Assembly: GCF_000007345.1 (NCBI RefSeq)
Contig: NC_003552.1
Location: forward strand, 868,001 to 932,000
Direction: 5' to 3'
Length of the DNA: 64,000 nucleotides
Source of the DNA: Methanosarcina acetivorans C2A
GTDB lineage: Archaea > Halobacteriota > Methanosarcinia > Methanosarcinales > Methanosarcinaceae
The notes below the pieces were generated by a model. That model did not search any database. It was not told the origin of the DNA and was given only the letters and a program-made list of their open reading frames with translations. Numbering within the stretch: position 1 is the stretch's first letter; each line of letters opens with the position of its first letter. A program made the translations under genes and the position numbers. This document shows positions 45,304-54,531 of this stretch, piece after piece.

Positions 45304-46269
45304 ATCTTCCGGAGGAACGCCGGAAGGAACCTGCGGAGGGAGGTCTTTTAAAAAGCCTGGAGGCGTTCCTTCACTTATTTTTTCAGGAAGTTTTTCCGCA
45401 TCTTTAAGACTTATTATCAGCGCCGAACCAATAATCAAGGCGCAGCCTGCAAGCGTTTCTGAAGATAGAGCGATTCCAAGAACTGCTATATCAAAAAAGA
45501 CTCCGCTTACAGGTTCGATAAGGGAAAGGATGCTTCCTGTCTGGGCTTTGATATTGGCAAGCCCGAGAACTGTAAAAATCTCTCCGAAACCTATGGAGAC
45601 TATCCCGAAAGCAGCAAGTATTTTCAGGTTGCTGTAAAGGACCGGCGGGGAAACCTCAAATGCAAAGGGGCTCAGCAACAAAAGGGCTATTCCCATCGGC
45701 CAGAAGACAATTGCAAGTTCAGGGTATTCTGTTTTCAAAACCTTTACATTCAGGATCAGAGCCGCAAAGACCACCCCCGAAAGCAGCCCCGATACCATGC
45801 CAAGCATGTAGGTACCGGTAAGTTCAATGCCGGAAAGCCCGCCTTCGGGCCTGATTATCAGAAAGACTCCTGTGATTGCGATGAAGAGGGCAGCTATACT
45901 TTCCTTCCCGATTTTTTCATTCAGGAGAAAAGGAGATGCCAGCATTACATAGATCGGGGCCGTATACTGGAGTAGAATTGCAATGGAGACGCAGGTAATC
46001 TTCAGGCAGGTAAAATAGAGGAGCATACAGGCAACCACGAGTGTTCCCTGCAGGAGCAGGTTTTTTTTCTTTTTCTTTAACCTGAGGTCCGAAATTTTCC
46101 CTCTTGCAACAATATATATAAAAAGAAACAGAAGTCCGAAGAATAACCTGTAAAAGATTACTGGAGAAATAGCCATATCATGGATATTGGAAATAAAAAG
46201 CCCGTTCATGCTGTAGAAGACGCAGCCTGTAATTACTGCCAGATGCGCCTTTTTGCTCTCCAGAAACAT
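45295..46269 (-). CDS. EamA/DMT-family transporter
   Basis: 324 residues with ten hydrophobic segments arranged as two EamA halves: VITGCVFYSMNGLFISNIHD at the start, YFTCLKITCVSIAILLQYTA in the first half, and IGFGEIFTVLGLANIKAQTG with SLIEPVSGVFFDIAVLGIAL in the second. The family moves metabolites out of or into the cell; substrate unknown. The last three codons overlap the convergent methyltransferase gene. The C-terminal tail (PEKISEGTPPGFLKDLPPQV) is proline-rich. Confidence 0.9.
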   Translation of the reverse strand: MFLESKKAHLAVITGCVFYSMNGLFISNIHDMAISPVIFYRLFFGLLFLFIYIVARGKISDLRLKKKKKNLLLQGTLVVACMLLYFTCLKITCVSIAILLQYTAPIYVMLASPFLLNEKIGKESIAALFIAITGVFLIIRPEGGLSGIELTGTYMLGMVSGLLSGVVFAALILNVKVLKTEYPELAIVFWPMGIALLLLSPFAFEVSPPVLYSNLKILAAFGIVSIGFGEIFTVLGLANIKAQTGSILSLIEPVSGVFFDIAVLGIALSSETLAGCALIIGSALIISLKDAEKLPEKISEGTPPGFLKDLPPQVPSGVPPEDSQ

Positions 46270-46376
46270 TCTGCATCATATACGTATAGAATTTATATAT
46301 TTATTGGATCTGCATCGTTGAGATAAATTAACAAAAGATTAACTTCTGGTAAATCGAGTAAGGATGGCGAATTCAA

Positions 46377-47108
46377 ATGAAATCTCCCGCAGAAAACAGA
46401 CCCAAAGCGATCAGGGACAGAATCCCGGAAATTATCCGGAATTCAGGCAGGGAATGTGCCGTAAAAGAACTTTCAGACTCTGAATTTCTTCCTGAGCTGG
46501 AAAGAAAGCTTGAAGAAGAACTGGCCGAGTATCTTGAGAGTAAAGAGCTTGAGGAGCTTGCCGACCTGCTTGAACTTATCTCTCGAATTGCCGAACTCCG
46601 GGGCTCTTCAAAAGAGAACCTTGAAGCGCTCAGGCTGCAGAAAAAACTGGAAAAGGGTGGGTTTGAAAAGAATCTGCTCCTGTTCAATCCTTCGGAAGAG
46701 AAACGCTCTCTTCCGGGATCTCCTGTTGACTCGGGAGAACTCCTACAGGGAACTCAACAGATAGTTTTCAGACCTGAAAATACGGTAGTAATCGAGAAAC
46801 ACGGGGTCCGGATGAGAATCCATACCACCAAAGAAGACAGCCGGAATGCAGCTGTCCTTTACCAGGAAACCGAAAAAGGGCATGCAGAAGAGTTTGTTCA
46901 TGAAATAAGTGATTTCCTGTATTACATTCTTGAAGGGTCCGGCACATGGGTAGTTGAGGACAGGGAGTTTGAAGTTAGGGCAGGGGACGTGGTCGTGGTG
47001 CCTGCCGGGAAAAGGTTCTGGTTCCGGGGCAGCCTGAAACAGGTCTGTATAACGGCTCCGGCCTGGGAAGAAAAGTATGAACACCACATCAGGGATATTG
47101 AGCTATAA
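46377..47108 (+). CDS. fusion of MazG-like pyrophosphohydrolase and cupin
   Basis: 243 residues in two parts. Residues 8-103 resemble the small house-cleaning NTP pyrophosphohydrolases: RPKAIRDRIPEIIRNSGREC, then LERKLEEELAEYLESKELEE with the E-E-x-x-E metal pattern, LADLLELISRIAELRGSSKE and KLEKGGFEKNLLLF. Residues 135-243 are a cupin: VLYQETEKGHAEEFVHEISD, FLYYILEGSGTWVVEDREFE and VRAGDVVVVPAGKRFWFRGS. Normally these two domains are separate proteins, so one chain may couple nucleotide clean-up with binding of a small ligand. Start ATG 46377 is supported by the domain edge. Confidence 0.75.
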   Translation: MKSPAENRPKAIRDRIPEIIRNSGRECAVKELSDSEFLPELERKLEEELAEYLESKELEELADLLELISRIAELRGSSKENLEALRLQKKLEKGGFEKNLLLFNPSEEKRSLPGSPVDSGELLQGTQQIVFRPENTVVIEKHGVRMRIHTTKEDSRNAAVLYQETEKGHAEEFVHEISDFLYYILEGSGTWVVEDREFEVRAGDVVVVPAGKRFWFRGSLKQVCITAPAWEEKYEHHIRDIEL

Positions 47109-47130
47109 CCGATATCCTGAACTACAACCT

Positions 47131-47178
47131 TTGCTCTACGGTAATCCTTGCTCTACGATAATTCTTGCTCTACGCTGT
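47131..47178. repeat. ~17-bp repeat, three copies
   Basis: CTTTGCTCTACGGTAAT, CCTTGCTCTACGATAAT and TCTTGCTCTACGCTG occur in line, just after the fusion gene's stop. Confidence 0.8.
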
Positions 47179-47195
47179 TTTTCTTCCCGACCTTT

Positions 47196-47330
47196 TTTAT
47201 TTTTTGTTTATCATATTCGAAGCTTATCAGATTCGAAACTTTGATTTTTTGTTTATCCGGATCCGAAACTCTATTTTTTGTTTATCCGAGTTCGAAACTT
47301 TATTTTTTGTTTACCCGAGTTCGAAACTCG
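47196..47330. repeat. ~30-bp tandem repeat, four copies
   Basis: ATTTTTTGTTTATCCG followed by AGTTCGAAACTTT recurs about every 31 bases from 47196 to 47330. It runs into the 3' end of the GNAT gene on the minus strand, so the last repeat copy encodes the terminal residues SFELG. Confidence 0.85.
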
Positions 47331-48171
47331 TAACCCCATAAACCTTATCAAGCTCTATATCGGGTTCTTTTAGGCTGTACATGCGGATAGTTTTGAACAT
47401 CACATTCATGTGATATTTATTTGCTATTTCCATTGCTTTTTCGTTGGGTTCGGGGACGTCAAGATAAACGGTTTCCCCAGGAACCGAAGCTTTAAGAGCC
47501 CTGAATATTTTCTCGGCGGTGTCCTGTTCGTCCGCAAAAAGAGGGCCTACCTTATAACCTACCCGACACTTCCTTATCACCCCGTACCCTTTCATAGCTC
47601 CTTCTTCAAGAGCTGCAAAGGCGTAGGAATCGGGTTGATTTATCCATTTCTTCAGAAAGCCGGACCTTGGGGCTGGAAACATCCTCCTGTCGTAGGAAAG
47701 CAGTTTTCCAAAGGGAACTTCGGAAATTTTCACAATCCCACCCGGAATTTCTCCTCCGCCCTTCCCTTCAAAACGCAGGTTGCTGTAAGAGGAGCTGAAT
47801 TTCATCATTTTCTGGTACTTCTTTTCGTTTTCTACAACGCCGTCAAGTCCGATGTTCCTGTCTTCCAGGTATTCCAGGCATTTTTCGGTCAGTTTCCTTC
47901 CTATGTATTTTTTCCGGAATTCGGGTTTGACCACATAGAGCCCTAAAAACCCGAAAGAATCGTCATAAGCAACAGCAGAGGCACAGCCTGCGGGCTTGCC
48001 TTCAAGTTCTGCAATAAAAAAGCCGTCGTTATCAGCTTCGTAAAAAAGTTCTCCGTCATGGATGCCGGGGTTCCAGCCTTCGGCAGCAGCCATCTCAACT
48101 GCAAATTCGACTTCTTCCCGGCTCATTTTTCGGATTATAAGTTCTTTTATATGTTCCGAATTTTTTTCCAT
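47311..48171 (-). CDS. YitH-like double GNAT acetyltransferase
   Basis: 286 residues. The N-terminal GNAT domain has EFAVEMAAAEGWNPGIHDGE and the acetyl-CoA loop GLYVVKPEFRKKYIGRKLTE. The C-terminal half (about 150-280), with DSYAFAALEEGAMKGYGVIR and VGPLFADEQDTAEKIFRALK, matches the Acetyltransf_18 domain that follows such GNATs. The acceptor is unknown. The last codons come from a tandem repeat shared with the intergenic region. Confidence 0.85.
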   Translation of the reverse strand: MEKNSEHIKELIIRKMSREEVEFAVEMAAAEGWNPGIHDGELFYEADNDGFFIAELEGKPAGCASAVAYDDSFGFLGLYVVKPEFRKKYIGRKLTEKCLEYLEDRNIGLDGVVENEKKYQKMMKFSSSYSNLRFEGKGGGEIPGGIVKISEVPFGKLLSYDRRMFPAPRSGFLKKWINQPDSYAFAALEEGAMKGYGVIRKCRVGYKVGPLFADEQDTAEKIFRALKASVPGETVYLDVPEPNEKAMEIANKYHMNVMFKTIRMYSLKEPDIELDKVYGVTSFELG

Positions 48172-48254
48172 GACAGTTTATACACTCATTTCCTATTTAT
48201 TTTTTAAGTGTCTTGATGCGGCTTCTTTTTCCTGATATCGTAGCTTGCAAGGAA

Positions 48255-49382
48255 TTAAAGTTTTCTTCTTCTGTTCTTCCCTGAGCTTACTATAAAGTAA
48301 GCAGCTATAACCGCAACTGACACCGGAAAGATCCCGAGGGGTGATTCTTTTGCTCCGGCATCGTCTCCCATTTCTTCTCCGGCAGCTGCGCCCGTTTCAT
48401 AACCCTCTTCTGTGAACATGTAGATGTCCATGGTACCTTTACGTTTGTCCTGCCAGACGATCCGGTTGCCGTCGATCGCAGGGTTGCTTTCATATTCCGA
48501 TGAAGTGGAAACGGTTTTTTCCTGTCCAGTGGCTATATCATATATGAAGATGGTTGTTCCCTTAATCCGTCCGTCAGCCCAGACTATTCTTCCGTCCGAG
48601 ATCGCAGGGGTTTTCTGGGGAGCTGAATCAACGCAAACAGGGGTCGTTTTTCCGCTTGAAAGGTCATACATGTAGATATCAAGGTTTCCGGCACGTCTGT
48701 CCTCCCAGACAATATAGTTTCCTTCGATTACGGGGTTTGTCTGGCTCGCAGGGTCCGTAACCACCGGGCTTTCTTTGCCTGTACTGATATCGTACATGTA
48801 AATATCGTCATTCCCGCTGCGTGTGTCTTTCCAGACGACGATATTGCCGGAGATTGCAGGCTGGCTCTGGTCTGCCTTATCTGTTGTTATCTGCGTTTCC
48901 TTTTTGGAGCTGATGTCATACATGTAAATGTCAGTATTCTGGTTCCTGCGGTCCGTCCAGACAATATAGTTCCCTGAAATTGCCGGCTCTTTCTGGTCTG
49001 TCCTGTCCTCGGTAACCTGGGTTTTGACCTCGGAGTCGAGATCGTACAGATAAATGTCATAGTTGCCTCTATTGTCATCAGAAAACACAATGCTGCTGCC
49101 TGAGATTGCCGGTTCGATTTCGTCTTCCGAGCCCGTGAACAGGGCAGTTTCGGTCATTCCTACGGACATGTCGTACAGGTAAATGTCCCAGTTTCCATTC
49201 CTCTCGTCCTGCCAGACAATGTAGTCCCCTGAGATCACAGGGCTGGTCTGGTGACTAATAGCCGAGTTAATCTCCTGCTCAGTCCCTTTCAAAGCTTCGC
49301 TGGCAGCTGAACCTGCACATGCGCTCAGTACAATGAATAAAACAACTGAAATAACTATAATTGAAAATCTGCTGTGCCTCAA
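48255..49382 (-). CDS. secreted TolB-like beta-propeller surface protein
   Basis: 375 residues. Signal peptide (IIVISVVLFIVLSACAGSAA; a lipobox-like LSAC is present), then seven repeats of about 44 residues, each with the pattern IVWQDERNGNWDIYLYDMS. The repeats form a beta-propeller of the TolB/PD40 type. A C-terminal helix, LGIFPVSVAVIAAYFIVSSG, followed by KNRRRKL, would anchor it to the membrane. Methanosarcina encodes many such surface proteins; binding partner unknown. Repeats are similar at DNA level, favouring recombination. Confidence 0.85.
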   Translation of the reverse strand: MRHSRFSIIVISVVLFIVLSACAGSAASEALKGTEQEINSAISHQTSPVISGDYIVWQDERNGNWDIYLYDMSVGMTETALFTGSEDEIEPAISGSSIVFSDDNRGNYDIYLYDLDSEVKTQVTEDRTDQKEPAISGNYIVWTDRRNQNTDIYMYDISSKKETQITTDKADQSQPAISGNIVVWKDTRSGNDDIYMYDISTGKESPVVTDPASQTNPVIEGNYIVWEDRRAGNLDIYMYDLSSGKTTPVCVDSAPQKTPAISDGRIVWADGRIKGTTIFIYDIATGQEKTVSTSSEYESNPAIDGNRIVWQDKRKGTMDIYMFTEEGYETGAAAGEEMGDDAGAKESPLGIFPVSVAVIAAYFIVSSGKNRRRKL

Positions 49383-49647
49383 TCTTACACTTCCAATATT
49401 CCCTCTGGAGTTTCAGTGCGGGTTTTTTTGAGTACAAATACTTTCAACTTCGGATTGAATTTCGGTCAAAACTTCCGATTTTATTTTAAGCTAAAGTATT
49501 CCCAGCATAGAATATTTCCAATACTGGTTGATCTCTAAAAGATGTATATCTCCATACTTTTTAGCGGTTTCTTGCATTTAGTGTTTTCTTTATTTGATGG
49601 GATACTTCCTTGAAGTTCAATGCAAGCCCTGGCCCCACTTCCTGAAG

Positions 49648-50232
49648 TTAAAGCCTCTCCAGTTCAACTTCATTTCTTGTCAGTTTTGCCAGTTTTTCAA
49701 GAAATTGCTCTTCAAAACTCTTTTTTACAAGGAAAATAAATTCAACCGCATCGGAATATTTTTCTTCCTCTACTCTTCCGTATTTTTCTATGAGGTTTTT
49801 AAGCTTCTGAATCTCCGGATATCCGAATCGCATCCTGAGCCTTACTTCTTCAAATACCTCGACAGTTCCTGCTTCTTCAATGGCTGAAATTGCGGTTTCC
49901 CTGTACGCTCTGGACAGCCCCCCAAAGCCCAGCTTTATTCCCCCAAAGTACCGGGTTACAACCACAGCTGCATTATAGAGCCCTTTTGATTCGAGGACCT
50001 TAAAAACCGGTTTTCCAGAGCTGCCGGCAGGCTCTCCGTTGTCATCGTATCTAAGGGCAAAAGAACTCCCTTCTTTTACAATATAAGCTGAAACATTATG
50101 GTTTGCATCTGCATGCAACTCTTTTATCTCTTTTATGAAAGCCTTTGCTTCGTTTTCATTTTCTACGTGCCTGGCATATCCGATAAATATGGAGTTTTTG
50201 AATTCTCTCCGGGCTCTGCCGGAGCTTCTCAT
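49648..50232 (-). CDS. YigZ/IMPACT-family protein
   Basis: 194 residues. FIGYARHVENENEAKAFIKE, DDNGEPAGSSGKPVFKVLES and VVTRYFGGIKLGFGGLSRAY are the hallmarks of UPF0029/IMPACT; C-terminal ferredoxin-like domain follows. Bacterial members link to translation or proline/nucleotide processing, but the biochemical role is unclear. The assigned ATG 50232 has no ribosome binding site. Upstream, GAGGAT is followed at seven bases by CTG, in frame, which would start LNNYKTMRSSGRA and match the usual family N-terminus, so a CTG start is conceivable. Confidence 0.88.
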   Translation of the reverse strand: MRSSGRARREFKNSIFIGYARHVENENEAKAFIKEIKELHADANHNVSAYIVKEGSSFALRYDDNGEPAGSSGKPVFKVLESKGLYNAAVVVTRYFGGIKLGFGGLSRAYRETAISAIEEAGTVEVFEEVRLRMRFGYPEIQKLKNLIEKYGRVEEEKYSDAVEFIFLVKKSFEEQFLEKLAKLTRNEVELERL

Positions 50233-50655
50233 GGTTTTATAGTTGTTCAGGGTTTTATCCTCAGGACTTCTTTTTCAATTAGTTTTGCACTTGAGGCTTT
50301 TAAGTTTTACAGCTGCGCGCCGGAAGAACTCTATGATATCTTTAATTAATTTTCTGCTGCCTTATTGCTTGCGGCTTTCCTACCCATGCATCTATTTTCT
50401 CATGTTGGATTTTTTATAGTCTGGAGTTTTCTTCAGTATTCATATCATATATTCATAACCCTCTGACCTCTCCTAAAAAAATCTGTCTGGAGTATTTATC
50501 GGGGATATTCTGAGTCCTTCGTTCTCTTTTTTTTTTGTCAAATCGAAAAGTTTTAATCTAATTGGCGGTTCATGCATAAATATCTCATATAAAGGTTTCA
50601 CGAATTTGTATGAGATGGGTGTAAAAAAGGAAGAGAACTTTTAGAGGTAAAACTA
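50233..50655. promoter_or_regulatory. divergent promoter region of yigZ-like and lipoprotein genes
   Basis: 423 AT-rich bases with no gene seen. TAAATATCTCATATAAAGG at 50576-50594 is the likely TATA region for the lipoprotein gene, whose ribosome binding site is AGAGGTAA at about 50642. Confidence 0.4.
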
Positions 50656-51090
50656 ATGAAAAAAATGTTAAAGATAATAGCAATGCTCCTTGTAATTGCT
50701 ACTGTTGTCTTCGCAGCCGGCTGTGCTGAGAGCGGTGAGGAAACAACAGAAGAAGGAGCAGAAGAAGCGGTACACGAAGAAGCCCCCGTAGCTGAAGAAG
50801 CTTCCCCAGCTGAAGAGGAAGCTGTAGCTGAAGTTGCCCCTGAAGGCGAAGTAGCCGACGAAGAAGTGGCTGACGAAGAAGTAGCCGACGAAGAAGTGGC
50901 TGACGAAGAAGTAGCCGACGAAGAAGTGGCTGACGAAGAAGTAGCTGACGAAGAAGTAGCTGACGAAGAAGTAGCTGACGAAGAAGTTACTGACGAAGAA
51001 GCTACTGAAGAAGAAGTAGCTGACGAAGAAGTTACTGACGAAGAAGCTACTGAAGAAGTTACTGAAGAAGTTACTGAAGAAGAAGTGTAA
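50656..51090 (+). CDS. acidic repeat lipoprotein
   Basis: 144 residues. Residues 1-22 form a signal peptide and VFAAGC is a lipobox, so Cys23 should carry the lipid. The mature part is almost entirely E, A, V, D and T. From about residue 66 it is a run of V-A-D-E-E pentapeptides, about ten in a row, then VTDEE/ATEEE variants. The DNA is a 15-bp tandem repeat (GTAGCTGACGAAGAA type) in a 30-bp higher-order phase. It would form a highly negative, disordered surface brush that could bind cations. Unknown function. AGAGGTAA precedes ATG 50656. Confidence 0.85.
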   Translation: MKKMLKIIAMLLVIATVVFAAGCAESGEETTEEGAEEAVHEEAPVAEEASPAEEEAVAEVAPEGEVADEEVADEEVADEEVADEEVADEEVADEEVADEEVADEEVADEEVTDEEATEEEVADEEVTDEEATEEVTEEVTEEEV

Positions 51091-51118
51091 ACTGAATAGT
51101 GAATTCATAACTATTCAC

Positions 51119-51148
51119 GTAGCCTTTTAAGGCTACACTTCTCTATTT
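51119..51148 (+). terminator. hairpin terminator after the lipoprotein gene
   Basis: GTAGCCTT (51119-51126) pairs with AAGGCTAC (51129-51136), followed by ACTTCTCTATTTTT. Confidence 0.75.
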
Positions 51149-51599
51149 TTAAAATATCGGTATAATAGTTTATATCTGTGTAAAATTGCAATATGATCTT
51201 TTTTAAAAATCCCCTTCTTAGAGCTTTTTTTCTGTTTTTCTACCTCAATTCTGGAAGTACAGTCTAATTATGCAAATACCGGGACTGTATTGTAAATATT
51301 GAACTCACTGAAATCTTCTAAATATCTCGGGCTTCCTGATAAAATTTTTACAAATAGGGTTCTGGACAGGGTCACCTTAACATCAGCATTTTTTCTTATT
51401 CTAGCTCTGGCGAGAACTATAATTTTTTTTATCTGCTTTTCGGAAATGCTAAAACTTTCTCCCTTTTCCAGAATTCTACCTGAATTTTCTACTCTAAATT
51501 GGGTTCATAGATGAACCTTCAGTGAACTCTATAAATAAATGGAAGCACATGTCTGCAAATTTGTTGAGAATCCCTGTCCCGTGAGATGCACAAAAGAGC

Positions 51600-52282
51600 T
51601 CCTATTTTTTTACAGGGTGTTTCTGTAACAGCGAGCAGTAATCACCGTAGAGGTCACTACCTTTGCCATATTCTTCGGATTAATTCTGGGAACAATTGAG
51701 GCTTTCGGAAAGCTCTCTAAAAGGTCTGTTTTCAGAATTCCCAGTATTTTCAGAATTCCCAGTATTATGTATATTGATTTTATCAGGGGTACTCCTCTTT
51801 TTGTTCAAATTTTGCTTTTTTACTACAGCATCCCTGGCCTTATTATCGGGATCACAGGAGATCCGTTCAGGGTGGATCCTATTCTAGCGGGTGCCGTATG
51901 CAGCATTAACAGCGGGGCTTATAATGCGGAGATTATACGTGCAGGTATCAAATCCGTTGACAGAGGCCAGATGGAAGCCGCTCGCTCCCTGGGTATGACC
52001 GAAGGGCAGGCCATGAAGGAAGTTGTCATGCCACAGGCTGTAAGGCTGATCATTCCTCCTCTCGGCAATGAGTTTATCGCTCTTTTGAAAGACTCTTCCC
52101 TGCTTGCAATCATCAGCGTGCACGAACTAGCAAAGAACGGGATGCTTTATGTCTCAAAGACCTTTGCAGCTTTCCCTACGTACATCTCGGTTGCCTTTGT
52201 ATATCTGGCACTGACCATGGGCATCTCGCATATACTCGGTTACATTGAAAGGAGGCTTGGTGTAAGTGATAGAAGTGAATAA
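51600..52282 (+). pseudogene. amino-acid ABC transporter permease (HisM/GlnP type), 5' end decayed
   Basis: From ATG 51767 the frame gives 171 residues: MYIDFIRGTPLFVQILLFYY, the permease-ATPase contact loop EAARSLGMTEGQAMKEVVMP, and a final membrane helix. About 50 more N-terminal residues (VITVEVTTFAIFFGLILGTI) are still readable from 51640 in the same frame, without a start. Before them, FLQGVSVTA lies in another frame (51610), so a frameshift broke the gene. There is also a small in-frame duplication of FRIPSI at 51734-51766. Neighbouring 51149-51600 holds no solute-binding protein gene. Confidence 0.8.
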
Positions 52283-52987
52283 CCTCCACAAAAGTTTCGG
52301 AAACCTGAAAGTCCTTAAAGGAATTTCCGAAAAAGTTGAAGAAAGCGAAGTTGTATGCGTGATAGGTCCTTCCGGTTCCGGAAAAAGTACCTTCCTCCGC
52401 TGCCTGAACCTTCTTGAAACTCCCACCTCGGGAGAAATCTGGATCGATGGGGTAAAGGTCACCGACCCCAATGTGAATATAAACAAGATCCGCGAGGAAG
52501 TCGGAATGGTTTTCCAGCGCTTCAACCTCTTTCCTCACATGACAGCTCTTAAAAACGTAGCGATTGCCCCGATAAAGGTCCGCGGCCTTCCCGAAAAAGA
52601 AGCTTATGACCGCGCCTACTACCTCCTGAAAAAAGTAGGACTCGAAGACAAAGCCGATGTATACCCTAGTTCCCTTTCCGGAGGCCAGCAGCAGAGAGTT
52701 GCAATCGCTCGCGCCCTTGCCATGCATCCCAAATAATGCTCTTTGACGAACCCACCTCCGCACTTGACCCCGAAATGGTCGGAGAAGTCTTAAACGTCAT
52801 GAAAGACCTGGCAAAAGAAGGCATGACAATGGTCGTCGTGACCCACGAAATGGACTTTGCCAGGGAAGTCGGGGATCGCGTCCTCTTTATGGACGGGGGC
52901 ATCATAGTCGAAAAAGGCACACCCCAGGATATCTTCTTTAATGCCCGGAACGAGAGGACAAAGTCGTTTTTGAGCAAGGTTCTGTAA
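52266..52987 (+). pseudogene. amino-acid ABC transporter ATP-binding protein (GlnQ type), frameshifted
   Basis: GTG 52266 overlaps the permease end by 17 bases, as in functional operons. The N-terminal half has Walker A VIGPSGSGKSTFLRCL and the ABC signature [20 protein letters not shown]. The frame then hits TAA 52734-52736, where [15 protein letters not shown] (Walker B) should follow; that part continues in another frame to TAA 52987. Loss of one A in a run (CCCAAATAATG where CCCAAAATAATG is expected) explains it. A sequencing error is possible, but the permease is broken too. Confidence 0.85.
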
Positions 52988-53068
52988 CAAGATTTTGTAA
53001 TCAGATTTTGTATCTCAGTAATTTCTTGAGTGGTCCCTGATTAATCGGGGAATTTGCTCCGGGACCCG

Positions 53069-53090
53069 GAGAGGAAATCTCTCTTTTTTT
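53069..53090 (+). terminator. hairpin with T-run after the ABC transporter remnants
   Basis: GAGAG (53069-53073) pairs with CTCTC (53079-53083), followed by a run of seven T. The 52988-53377 gap has no gene. Confidence 0.65.
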
Positions 53091-53377
53091 TCTCTTCCTG
53101 CACTGCGCGGGCCCTGAACCAGGCTGCCAGCTCAGTAAATTACAAATTAAAAACCAGCAACGCAATTAAGAGAGACAAACGGAGATAATATACTGGAAAT
53201 GCTCCCTGGCCGAGAGAATACTTTACTAAGCCCAAAAACCTTTTTTCAATTCAAGTAAATATCAACTCTTCCGCCAATCTATCACTTCCTCCTTGTAAAC
53301 AACAGTTTTAACCTATACTTATAATTTTTATGGAATGGTTTCCCTTATTCATCACTATTGTTACTGAGGCCAAAAAA

Positions 53378-54271
53378 ATGAAAGAAACCCTTAAAGCTTA
53401 TATCGACCTCACCCGTGTTCACTTTCTTCCGGCCTGGCCCCTTATTTTCTGTTCCGGGCTGGTGCTTGCTTTTGCTAATTACGGCGGCTTTTCCTGGGCT
53501 TTAATTCTCAAAGCTGCGCTGATAGGCCTGCTGGGGTTTGAAGCCGGCTTCGTGCTCAATGACTACGTGGACAGGAACAGGGACAAGCTTGATGTGGAAA
53601 ATACCATGACAAGGTACTGGAGGCTTTTTAAAGAAAGGCCCATTCCTTCAGGCAAGATCTCTTCCAAAAATGCTTTCTGGCTGTTTATCCTGCTTGTGGG
53701 GGTTACTTCAGCCCTGATTTTTACCCTACCTTACCCGAATTCCCTCTATGTCTTTGTAATTATGCTGTATTCTTATGGCATTGAGGCTTTTTATCAGGTG
53801 AAAAAAAGAGATCAGAAGTACCCGGTTGCCCAGCTTCTGGGCAGGACTGACTTCACCCTCTTTCCGGCAGCAGGTTATCTCTGCTACGGGCAGCCGGATA
53901 TGACTGTGCTGCTCTATATGGTTTTCTTCTACCCCTGGACGATGGCGCACCTAGGGTTGAACGACTTTATAGACCTGGAAAATGACCGGGCAAGGGGCAT
54001 GAAATCGATAGCCGTCCTTTATGGTTCAAAAGGGGCCATGTACTGGGTTACAGGCTTTACTGTTCTGCATTTCCTTGCAGCTATCTTCTTCCTCAGGGAG
54101 CTCGGGACTATTGCGCTCTATGGCTTCCTCGCAGGCTTTGTACTCCTTGCAGGGTCAAACCTTTACCTGTGGAAAGAAAAAAGTCAGGATGCCGGAATGA
54201 AGATATTACCTGTTTACCACATGACTCTGGTAATCTATTCGGTTTCGATTATTCTTGATTTCATGTATTGA
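53378..54271 (+). CDS. UbiA-family prenyltransferase (paralogue 1)
   Basis: 297 residues from ATG 53378 (GAGG at 53366-53369 upstream); a longer start at 53330 lacks a ribosome binding site. Integral membrane enzyme with about eight helices. The two Asp-rich motifs are NDYVDRNRDKLD (61-72) and LNDFIDLENDRARGMKS, which bind the prenyl diphosphate through magnesium. UbiA members attach isoprenoid chains to aromatic or lipid head-group acceptors. In methanogens this includes lipid and methanophenazine biosynthesis; which applies is unknown. A tandem paralogue follows. Confidence 0.9.
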   Translation: MKETLKAYIDLTRVHFLPAWPLIFCSGLVLAFANYGGFSWALILKAALIGLLGFEAGFVLNDYVDRNRDKLDVENTMTRYWRLFKERPIPSGKISSKNAFWLFILLVGVTSALIFTLPYPNSLYVFVIMLYSYGIEAFYQVKKRDQKYPVAQLLGRTDFTLFPAAGYLCYGQPDMTVLLYMVFFYPWTMAHLGLNDFIDLENDRARGMKSIAVLYGSKGAMYWVTGFTVLHFLAAIFFLRELGTIALYGFLAGFVLLAGSNLYLWKEKSQDAGMKILPVYHMTLVIYSVSIILDFMY

Positions 54272-54531
54272 TCCGGAAAAGGCGGAATCGGAGCAGCTGA
54301 GGGAAGTGGTGCTTGAAACTGGTTTCTTTATACAGTTTGCTTGAAACTGACCGCCTTTTCTCTCCCTTCCTTTTTGCTCACGATTTTTACTCTCCATTTC
54401 TACTCGCCATTCCCTTACTTATCCCTGCTTTTGGGCCAAAAGTTTTTAATTTCCACTTTTTGGCTTACAAAAACTATAAACATATAATTCTCTTTTATAT
54501 TATCGGGGTTGAGGGAACGAAGGTTGAAGGG

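Noticed and set aside
47211-47330. TTCGAA-rich repeat as tRNA T-arms
   Set aside because: GTTCGAAAC recurs, but no acceptor or anticodon stems can be folded around it.
52731-52740. In-frame stop in the ABC ATPase as recoding
   Set aside because: The stop is TAA and the continuation is in another frame; a plain one-base loss explains it.
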